Source of the DNA: CBDCGS01 sp965216915
GTDB lineage: Bacteria; Pseudomonadota; Alphaproteobacteria; UBA828
Assembly (NCBI GenBank): GCA_965216915.1
Contig: CBDCGS010000005.1
Coordinates: 62,001 to 126,000 of the forward strand
Direction of reading: 5' to 3'
Length of the DNA: 64,000 nucleotides
Each line of letters opens with the position of its first letter. The stretch's first letter is position 1. The notes beneath the pieces were generated by a model. It did no database searches. It was not told the DNA's origin and was given only the letters and a program-made list of their open reading frames with translations. The translations under genes and the position numbers were made by a program. Positions 57,793 through 64,000 of this stretch are shown here, in pieces.

Positions 57793-58812
57793 ATGGCGGA
57801 AGAAAAGAAGTCGCGGCTCGCCACCAAGATCGACTTCGATCGCGACGGCAAGCAATGCGACTATGTGCAGCTGCCGCATTCTGTGCACCGCTCGGCCTAT
57901 GGCTGGCTGCCGGTGCCGCTGGTCTGCATCAAGAATGGCGACGGGCCGACCGTGCTCCTGAGCGCGGGCGTGCATGGCGACGAGTATGAGGGCCAGGTCA
58001 CCCTCTGCCGGCTGATCCGCGAGATCGAGCCGGCCGATGTCACCGGGCGCCTGATCATCTTGCCGATGGCGAACTTTCCGGCGGCCAAGGCGGGCCTGCG
58101 CACCTCGCCCATCGACGAGCTCAACATGAACCGCTGCTTCCCGGGCGCGCGCGACGGCACGCTCACCGAGATGCTCGCGCACTATGTCGACAGCGAGCTG
58201 ATGCCGATGGCGGACTACCTGCTCGATCTTCACTCGGGCGGCAGCTCGCTGATGTACCTCCCCACCGCGATCATCAGCGCCGCCGACATGCCCGACGACG
58301 TGCTCGCGCGCGCGACTGAGCTTGGCCGCGTGTTCGGCGCGCCGATCGGCTATTTCTTCCCGAGCGGCCAGGGTGGCGGCAATACCAGCGTCGCCGCCGC
58401 CGTGCGCCGCGGCCTCGTGCCGCTGGGCACCGAGATGGGCGGCAGCGGCATGGTGACGCCGGCGTGCCTGCGCATCTGCGAAGCCGGCGTGCGCCGCGTG
58501 CTCCGCCATGTCGGTGTTTGGCATGGCCCGATCGGCGCGGACGAAGAACCGCCGGTGGAGCCGCGCATGTTGCGCGCGACCTCGTGGGATTTCTTCACCT
58601 ACGCCAATGAAGATGGCCTCTTCGAGCCCCTGGTCGAGCTCGGCGACGCGGTGGAAGCCGGTCAGCCCGCCGCGCTGATCCACGACCCCGAGACGCCTTG
58701 GCGCGCGCCGGCCGAAGTGTTGTTCGACCGTGCGGGCATCGTGGTGTGCAAGCGCGTGCCGGGGCGCACCGAGCGTGGCGATTGCCTCTTTCACCTGGGC
58801 GAGGATTTTTGA
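57793..58812 (+). CDS. Succinylglutamate desuccinylase/aspartoacylase family amidohydrolase
   Basis: This zinc enzyme removes an acyl group from an amino acid. It has 339 residues. Zinc ligands are His61 and Glu64 in GVHGDEYEG, and His147 in LDLHSGGSS. The layout resembles DoeB, the N-alpha-acetyl-diaminobutyrate deacetylase of ectoine breakdown, with TSPIDELNMNRCFPG as a shared element. The ATG at 57793 is preferred over 57769. It is followed 28 bases later by an aminotransferase gene. The ectoine link is inference, since no other ectoine genes are seen. Confidence 0.88.
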   Translation: MAEEKKSRLATKIDFDRDGKQCDYVQLPHSVHRSAYGWLPVPLVCIKNGDGPTVLLSAGVHGDEYEGQVTLCRLIREIEPADVTGRLIILPMANFPAAKAGLRTSPIDELNMNRCFPGARDGTLTEMLAHYVDSELMPMADYLLDLHSGGSSLMYLPTAIISAADMPDDVLARATELGRVFGAPIGYFFPSGQGGGNTSVAAAVRRGLVPLGTEMGGSGMVTPACLRICEAGVRRVLRHVGVWHGPIGADEEPPVEPRMLRATSWDFFTYANEDGLFEPLVELGDAVEAGQPAALIHDPETPWRAPAEVLFDRAGIVVCKRVPGRTERGDCLFHLGEDF

Positions 58813-58840
58813 CGACGTCCGGTCCCGAAAGGTCGATGCC

Positions 58841-60028
58841 ATGACACTCTCGCGCACACTCGCCGGCATGCCGTCCTCGGGCATTCGCGACATCATGAAC
58901 CAGATCGCGGACATGACGGACGTGATCAACCTGGCGCCGGGCGAGCCCAACTTCCCGACGCCCGCGCACATCGTCGAGGCGGGCCAGCGGGCGCTCGCGG
59001 ACGGACACACGAAATATGTCTCGAACATGGGGATCGCGCCGCTGCGCGAAGCGATCGCCGAGAAGCTTGAGCGGCAGAACGGCGTTGCCGCGCACCCCGA
59101 CGAGATCATCGTCACGCATGGCGCCATGGGCGGCCTCTACGCGGCGTTCGTCGCACTCTTGGACCCGGGCGACGAAGTGCTGCTCCCCGATCCCGGCTGG
59201 CCCAATGCCAACATGATGGCGCAACTCCGCCAAGCCACGGTGCTCCGCTACCGGTTGACCGCGGCAACCGACTTCCTGCCCGATCTCGACGAGCTCGAAA
59301 GCCTCGTCACGCCCGCGACCAAGCTCTTGCTCATCAACACGCCGCTCAATCCCGTCGGCTCGGTGATCCCGCGTGCGCGCATGGAGGCGATTCTCGCCTT
59401 TGCCGCGGCACATGATCTTTGGGTGCTGTGCGACGAGGCCTACGAGGCGCTCACCTACACCGACGACTTCGTCAGCGCCGCCGCCTGCGGCAGCCGCGCG
59501 CGGGTGATCGGCGTCTACAGCTTCTCGAAATCCTACGCGATGACCGGCTGGCGCGTCGGCTACATGGTGCTGCCGTCGGAACTGGTCAGGCCGATCGCCG
59601 ATCTCCATGAGGCAACGCTCTCCTGTGGCAGCGCGCCCGGCCAATGGGCCGCCCTCGCGGCGCTCGAAGGACCGCAAGACGTGATCGCGACGATGCGCGC
59701 GGCCTATGCGAGCCGGCGCCAGCGCGCGCTCGACGTTCTCGCGGACCATGGTGTCACCGCGCACCCGCCGGCGGGTGCGTTCTACCTTTGGATCGACGTT
59801 CGACCGGCTGGGCTCGCGAGCCGCGCGTTCGCCCAAGACCTTCTTCGAGGGCAGGGTGTCGCGGTGGTGCATGGGGATGATTTCGGCCCGAGCGGCGAAG
59901 GCTATGTGCGTGCCTCCCTCGCCGCCGCACCCGAGGCCATCGTCGAGGGGCTGGGCAGGCTCGGCCGCCACCACGCACGGCTCGCCGCCAAGAACGCGGC
60001 GCCCACGGCCGCCGCGCGGGAACGTTGA
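58841..60028 (+). CDS. Class I/II pyridoxal phosphate aminotransferase
   Basis: This PLP enzyme has 395 residues. The fold-type I motif SINLAPGEPNFPTPAHIVEA is seen as DVINLAPGEPNFPTPAHIVE, with LLINTPLNPVGSV, the DEAYEALTY pocket and the PLP lysine Lys230 in YSFSKSYAMTGWRVGYMV. A C-terminal YVRASLAAAPEAI carries the arginine that binds the substrate carboxylate. It shares direction with the deacylase and may use its product. The substrate is not known. Confidence 0.92.
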   Translation: MTLSRTLAGMPSSGIRDIMNQIADMTDVINLAPGEPNFPTPAHIVEAGQRALADGHTKYVSNMGIAPLREAIAEKLERQNGVAAHPDEIIVTHGAMGGLYAAFVALLDPGDEVLLPDPGWPNANMMAQLRQATVLRYRLTAATDFLPDLDELESLVTPATKLLLINTPLNPVGSVIPRARMEAILAFAAAHDLWVLCDEAYEALTYTDDFVSAAACGSRARVIGVYSFSKSYAMTGWRVGYMVLPSELVRPIADLHEATLSCGSAPGQWAALAALEGPQDVIATMRAAYASRRQRALDVLADHGVTAHPPAGAFYLWIDVRPAGLASRAFAQDLLRGQGVAVVHGDDFGPSGEGYVRASLAAAPEAIVEGLGRLGRHHARLAAKNAAPTAAARER

Positions 60029-60040
60029 GGGGAGACCACG

Positions 60041-60577
60041 ATGAGCAGGGACAAGACGGACGAACACTGGCGTGGCCGCATGGGCAAGATGAGCCAGAGC
60101 GAGATCGATGCCTTCCTCGCCGAGCCCTGGCTTGCGCGGGTCGCCTGCCTGGACGACCAGGGCTGGCCCTATGTCGTGCCCTGCTGGTACCAGTGGGACG
60201 GCGCCGCCCTCTGGCTCGTGCCCCGCGCCAAATCCGCCTGGGCGGGCTTTTTGGAGGCCAACCCGCGTTGCGCCGTCACGATCGACGAATCCTCCTCCGC
60301 CGATGAGGAGGCGACGGATGGCGCCGTGCAGCGTCGCTTCCTCGCGCAATGCGAGGCCGCGATCGTGGAGCGGCCCAATGTCGGCGGCCAATGGGTCGAG
60401 GTCGCGCGCGCGATGGCGGTGCGCTATTACGGCGCGAACGGCCCGGCCTACCTCGAGCCGACGATGACCTGGAAGCGTTGGCTGGTGCGCCTCGACCCGG
60501 TCTCCATCCAAACCTGGCAGGGCATCTCGTGGCCGAAGCGCTATCTCGAGGGCGACGCGGTGGCACGGTCGGCCTGA
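60041..60577 (+). CDS. Pyridoxamine 5'-phosphate oxidase-like flavin-binding protein
   Basis: This split-barrel protein has 178 residues. It reads LAEPWLARVACLDDQGWPYVVPCWYQWDGAALWL at the start, then the phosphate-binding region VPRAKSAWAGFLEANPRCAVTID and MTWKRWLVRLDPVSIQTWQG. It probably binds a flavin. It lies 12 bases after the aminotransferase gene, so the three genes from 57793 may be one operon. Confidence 0.82.
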   Translation: MSRDKTDEHWRGRMGKMSQSEIDAFLAEPWLARVACLDDQGWPYVVPCWYQWDGAALWLVPRAKSAWAGFLEANPRCAVTIDESSSADEEATDGAVQRRFLAQCEAAIVERPNVGGQWVEVARAMAVRYYGANGPAYLEPTMTWKRWLVRLDPVSIQTWQGISWPKRYLEGDAVARSA

Positions 60578-60603
60578 GTTGGCCGCGCGCGGCGAGCTTA
60601 GCC

Positions 60604-61551
60604 CTAGCTGCAGCCACCGCAGCCGCCGCCACACCCGCCGCAGCCACCGCTGCCAGCCGTTGAATCGGCGCGGATGCGGCGCATCTCCTTCTCGCCGCAG
60701 CTCCCGCACTCGTACTCCTGCCAGCTGCCCCACTTTTCCCGCCGGGTGATACCGGTTTTCACCGCGGTATAACGGCCGCAGCTTCGACACCGGCGCTTGA
60801 CGATCGACACGATGAGCGCCACCGCCAACGCAATCGCAAGTGCCCCGCCGACGACATAGGCGAATTCGAAGTCGCCCGGACCACTGCCGCTTGCCCCGGC
60901 GGCGTCACCGGTCGCGAGCGCGAGCGGCGCGAGAAACCCCGTCGCGCCGACGAGCGCGCGCATGGTGTCGTGCGGCACGCGCAACCATCTCGGCCGCCAG
61001 AGCACGACATGGCGGCGCGTGTTGACGCGGCGAAAGTGAAGATCATCGCCGAAGCGCGTCGCCGCCGGCGGCCAGATATCCACCGGCGGCGCCACGCCGA
61101 ACACGCAGGCATAGCGAGCCAGGGTTCGCTCGTAGTTGAGCGCATACCGACGTGCTTCGTCGGCGCCCCCCTTTGTGGGGTTGTGATGCAACGGCCGACC
61201 GATCACGGCGCCGCACAACCGCTCCCAGTAGGACGTGGTGTAGGTGAGATGCAGGTGCCAGGCCTGGTCGACCTGGTCGGAAGGTGTCACGGGCTCGTGC
61301 GCGGTGGCGAGCAGGAAGAGAAAGCGCTTGTATTCGTCGATCACCCGCTCGGTGTAACCGGGCGACCACCCGTTGTCGCGCGCGAGCCGGTCGGCAAAGC
61401 GCAACGCGCCGGATGCCTCATCGATCTGGAACGCCATGACGCGCCGATAGAGCGCCTGGGCCGGCGCATCCTCGGCAATCGACAATGCGACCGCCGCCGC
61501 GGCCCCCGCGGCCGCCTGGTGCGGCACCGAGCGCGTCACCGTGGGGCGCAC
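60604..61551 (-). CDS. GRDP-like domain membrane protein with Cys/Gly tail
   Basis: This 315-residue protein combines a plant-like glycine-rich-domain-protein region (RLARDNGWSPGYTERVIDEY, PSDQVDQAWHLHLTYTTSYW) with a single transmembrane helix near residues 230-250, then a zinc-ribbon-like part (RRCRSCGRY, YECGSCGEKEM) and a final GGCGGCGGGCGGC tail. The GRDP domain is known from plants and some bacteria. The start could be the GTG at 61530 or 61539 instead of the ATG at 61551, which overlaps the CBS gene. Function is unknown. Confidence 0.7.
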   Translation of the reverse strand: MRPTVTRSVPHQAAAGAAAAVALSIAEDAPAQALYRRVMAFQIDEASGALRFADRLARDNGWSPGYTERVIDEYKRFLFLLATAHEPVTPSDQVDQAWHLHLTYTTSYWERLCGAVIGRPLHHNPTKGGADEARRYALNYERTLARYACVFGVAPPVDIWPPAATRFGDDLHFRRVNTRRHVVLWRPRWLRVPHDTMRALVGATGFLAPLALATGDAAGASGSGPGDFEFAYVVGGALAIALAVALIVSIVKRRCRSCGRYTAVKTGITRREKWGSWQEYECGSCGEKEMRRIRADSTAGSGGCGGCGGGCGGCS

Positions 61552-61988
61552 TGACCGGACAGCCCCAAGACGGCTCGGAGCGAGCGTTTTTTGGGTTGCG
61601 CCATGACGGACGAGAGCAGCCGAAGGTCACGCAGCGACACCATTCCCACGACCCGACGCTCGGCGACCACCGGCAGATGGCGATAGCGTCGATCGATCAT
61701 GAGCCTCAGCGCATAAAACGGCGAATCATGGGGTGCGACGGTCTCCACGTCGGTGGTCATGATCTCCGAGAGCTTGGTCTCATGGGGCACGCGATCGGCG
61801 GCGGCGACGCGGCGCGTGATGTCGCGCTCGGTGACGATGCCGCGGAACAGGCCCTCGCGGTCGACCACCACCACGGCCGAGATGTCGTGCTCGGCCATCA
61901 TTTGCGCCGCCCGATGCGCGCTCTCGCTCTCGCCGAGCGAATGGATCGTCTGCTCTCGAACGACGTCCGGGATGATGGATACGCCCAT
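61536..61988 (-). CDS. CBS-pair domain protein
   Basis: This 150-residue protein consists of two CBS domains that bind an adenine nucleotide. They are seen as SLGESESAHRAAQMMAEHDISA, VVVDREGLFRGIVTERDITRR, then ALRLMIDRRYRHLPVVAERRV, VGMVSLRDLRLL. It has no other domain. Single CBS proteins often control partner enzymes; none is obvious. It lies between the GRDP-like and GST genes. Confidence 0.9.
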   Translation of the reverse strand: MGVSIIPDVVREQTIHSLGESESAHRAAQMMAEHDISAVVVVDREGLFRGIVTERDITRRVAAADRVPHETKLSEIMTTDVETVAPHDSPFYALRLMIDRRYRHLPVVAERRVVGMVSLRDLRLLSSVMAQPKKRSLRAVLGLSGQCAPR

Positions 61989-62019
61989 GCCGCGGCTGCC
62001 TCGCGTCCGCCGGTGCGGC

Positions 62020-62607
62020 TCAACCGACGGGCATGGTCTCGGCCACGCTCGGGCGCGTCAAGATGCTCTCGTACCACTGCGTCAGGCTGGGGCACCGGCC
62101 GCGCCACTCCGCGTTGTGGCGAAACTCGAGGTGCCCGAGACCGCAAACCACCGTCACGTGATCCATGCGGAACGGCGCCGCAGCGAGCGTCTCAGCCTCG
62201 CCTTCGAGGCACGCGGTGATGCGATCGGCGCGCGCTTCGTAATGCGCTTTGAGCCGCGCGCTCTGCTGATCCTCGGGCAGTCTCTTCTGGAGCACCCATG
62301 CGACGCTCGTCTCGGTCAATGTCTGCCCCAGCGTCATGCGGCGCTGCCAATCCCACTTGTCGGCGTCCGGATAGAGGGTCGGGCCGGCGCCAATCTCATC
62401 GAAATAGCGGCAAATGACGTCGCTATCATAGAGCACCGTGCCGTCGTCCCATTCGAGCACCGGGATCAGCTTCGCCGGATTGAGCGCGGCAAGCGCGTCG
62501 GATTCGAACGGGTTGACGTCGACGATCTCAAGCGCGAGCCCGTGCTCCTTGGCGACAATCGTCGCCTTTCGCCCGAAGGGTGTCGCCGGGCTCGACCAAA
62601 GCTTCAT
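62020..62607 (-). CDS. Glutathione S-transferase family protein
   Basis: This enzyme has 195 residues. The thioredoxin-like N-terminal domain starts MKLWSSPATPFGRKATIVAKE, where the catalytic residue is Ser, followed by LNPAKLIPVLEWDDGTVLYDSDVICRYFDE with the cis-proline and the glutathione-binding Asp. The helical C-terminal domain completes it. The ATG at 62607 is preferred to a longer frame. The substrate is unknown. Confidence 0.9.
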   Translation of the reverse strand: MKLWSSPATPFGRKATIVAKEHGLALEIVDVNPFESDALAALNPAKLIPVLEWDDGTVLYDSDVICRYFDEIGAGPTLYPDADKWDWQRRMTLGQTLTETSVAWVLQKRLPEDQQSARLKAHYEARADRITACLEGEAETLAAAPFRMDHVTVVCGLGHLEFRHNAEWRGRCPSLTQWYESILTRPSVAETMPVG

Positions 62608-62721
62608 GTTCCGAATCTCCCTCGAGGGGGTGGGGCGCGACGGTCTCGCGTCGGATCGTAGCACGCGCGCGCGCCTCACCGACATCCGTCGGGGAGGCAG
62701 GCGGCTCGGGACGGGAGCCGG

Positions 62722-64000
62722 CTAGGCCACGCTGGCGGTTTCTTCGCGAGCGACGATGCGGTCGCTCGGGACGTGCACGGTGACGGTTGTCCCGATGCCG
62801 ACCGCGCTCTCGAGGGTGAGGGTGCCGCCGTGCAAGGCGACCAGCGATTGGGCGAGCGGCAAGCCGAGGCCGGTTCCCTCGAACTTGCGGTTGAGTTTGC
62901 CGTCCACCTGCCCGAAGCGCGACAAGGCCTTTGGTATGTCCTCCGGGGCGATCCCGATCCCCGTGTCGGTGACGGTCAAAACGAAGCCGTCGGCGCGATC
63001 CACCGTAATGCCAACCGTCACCGAGCCGCCCGCGGGCGTGAACTTCACCGCGTTAGAAAGCAGATTGGCCAGGATCTGGGTCAGGCGCATCGAATCCGCC
63101 CGCAGGAACGGCAAGGCCGCGCCGTCGAACGCGCTAACCAGCGCGACGTCGCGGCTCCCCGCGCGCTGCTCGACCATCCGAAGACACGCCTCCACCACGC
63201 GGGCGACATCGACACGGTTTTCATCGAGGGTGATCTCGCCCGCCTCGATCTTCGCAAGGTCGAGGATCTCTCCGATCAAGCCCGAGAGATGCTGGCCGGA
63301 GTCGCGAATATCGTCGACATAATCTGCATAGCGGGAATCGCCCAGCGGACCGAAGGGCGCCATGCGGATCAGATCGGCGAACCCGATGATCGCGTTCAGC
63401 GGCGTGCGCAACTCGTGGCTCATGTTAGCCAAGAATTCGCTCTTGGCGCGGTTGGCGCTCTCCGCGTTTTCGCGTTCCCGCCGCAGCTCTTCGAGTGCGC
63501 GCACCTGCTCGGTGATGTCCCGAATGGTCGCGATGAAAAGCGGTGGCGATTCGGTCGGCGCGTGCTGGAGATGCACCTCGACGGGATAGAAGGACCCATC
63601 CTTTCGCCGGTGCCGCGTCTCGAACACCAGCATGCTCTCCGCGCCCTGCATCAACGGAGCGGTAAGCTCCCTGAAGCCGGCCTCCGTATGGTCCGGCATC
63701 AAATCAAGCGGTGTAAGCGCCGACAGCTCATCTTGCGCGTAGCCAAGGTTGCGCCGCGCACCATCATTGACGTGAGCAAAACGCAAGGTTTCGACGGCGA
63801 AGAAGTAGATTTCGTCGCTCGAGGCCGACATCAGGCGCCCGAGGCGCGCCGAAAGATCGGTGCGCCGCTTGAGCTCCGCCCGGGCCGAATATTGCTCCTC
63901 GAGGGCCAGGCGCAGCCTTTGCTCGGTCGCTGCGAGCCGTTCGAGGATTTCGGCGATGAAAGCCAGAATCGGCAACGCCACCAGGAACACGACGGGAATG
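62722..64000 (-). CDS. PAS-domain sensor histidine kinase (N-terminus beyond window)
   Basis: The visible 426 or so residues hold a membrane helix at the window edge (PVVFLVALPILAFIAE), a PAS domain with VETLRFAHVNDGARRNLGY and FETRHRRKDGSFYPVEVHLQ, then HisKA with the phosphorylated His192 (counted from the GTG at 63990) in LANMSHELRTPLNAIIGF, the N box LANLLSNAVKFTP, G1 VTDTGIGIAPED and G2 FEGTGLGLPLAQS. There is no receiver domain. The frame stays open to the right edge, so the true start lies outside. It probably senses a signal through the missing N-terminal region. Confidence 0.92.
   Translation of the reverse strand, partial: IPVVFLVALPILAFIAEILERLAATEQRLRLALEEQYSARAELKRRTDLSARLGRLMSASSDEIYFFAVETLRFAHVNDGARRNLGYAQDELSALTPLDLMPDHTEAGFRELTAPLMQGAESMLVFETRHRRKDGSFYPVEVHLQHAPTESPPLFIATIRDITEQVRALEELRRERENAESANRAKSEFLANMSHELRTPLNAIIGFADLIRMAPFGPLGDSRYADYVDDIRDSGQHLSGLIGEILDLAKIEAGEITLDENRVDVARVVEACLRMVEQRAGSRDVALVSAFDGAALPFLRADSMRLTQILANLLSNAVKFTPAGGSVTVGITVDRADGFVLTVTDTGIGIAPEDIPKALSRFGQVDGKLNRKFEGTGLGLPLAQSLVALHGGTLTLESAVGIGTTVTVHVPSDRIVAREETASVA

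Noticed and set aside
58595..60790. Long minus-strand reading frame opposite the deacylase, aminotransferase and flavin-protein genes
   Set aside because: The three plus-strand genes have clear motifs; the antisense frame has none.

Overview
The window is high-GC DNA with tight, often overlapping genes, and it reads as the chromosome of an alphaproteobacterium, probably Rhodospirillales-like. The clues are the trpD-trpC-moaC-moeA-lexA-(comEC)-gltX-gltA neighbourhood, a GAAC-N7-GAAC SOS box in front of lexA, a sigma-54 glnB-glnA pair, a complete SUF operon led by an Rrf2 regulator, and many GTG starts and ATGA/GTGA overlaps. The species cannot be named from the sequence alone.

Layout. 1-4.1 kb: the end of a minus-strand sugar ABC transporter operon (oxidoreductase, binding protein, permease, ATPase running off the left edge). 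4.2-10.4 kb: mixed envelope and secreted proteins (VCBS/UnbV lipoprotein, CitE-like lyase, polytopic membrane protein, CHAP hydrolase, a paired SMR exporter, a secreted protein with a distorted metzincin motif). 10.4-11.2 kb: a small scar beside tRNA-His, made of an IS3-type remnant and a lower-GC orphan gene. 11.2-16.1 kb: aminotransferase, then glnB-glnA behind a sigma-54 promoter. 16.1-22.8 kb: TPM/LemA pair, hybrid histidine kinase, class III cyclase with TolB-like and TPR regions. 22.9-26.7 kb: Rieske oxygenase, GMC oxidoreductase, ilvE.

26.8-30.9 kb holds the stand-out feature. It is a single, visibly lower-GC gene of about 1330-1360 codons that encodes an N-terminal NACHT/STAND-type P-loop NTPase, a very long helical middle region and a C-terminal PD-(D/E)XK-like nuclease domain. 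It sits alone between core genes and looks like a one-gene defence system that was acquired horizontally. Its start is also odd: the best ribosome binding site precedes an ATC codon.

31-38 kb: LysE exporter, a SUOX-fold-like secreted protein paired with a membrane class III cyclase, a uxaA gene broken by two close indels, a 63-bp tandem repeat with two hairpins per unit (a third copy lies near 42.9 kb), a methyltransferase overlapping copA, and copA. 38.3-48.1 kb: tryptophan and molybdopterin genes, lexA, comEC, gltX, and gltA with a structured leader. 48.2-50.8 kb: GNAT and acetoacetyl-CoA synthetase. 50.9-57.7 kb: the SUF operon (regulator-sufB-C-D-S-U-T-A type), which builds Fe-S clusters for proteins such as the Rieske enzyme. 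57.8-64 kb: aspartoacylase-like deacylase, aminotransferase, flavin-split-barrel protein, a GRDP-like membrane protein, CBS protein, GST and a PAS histidine kinase cut by the right edge.
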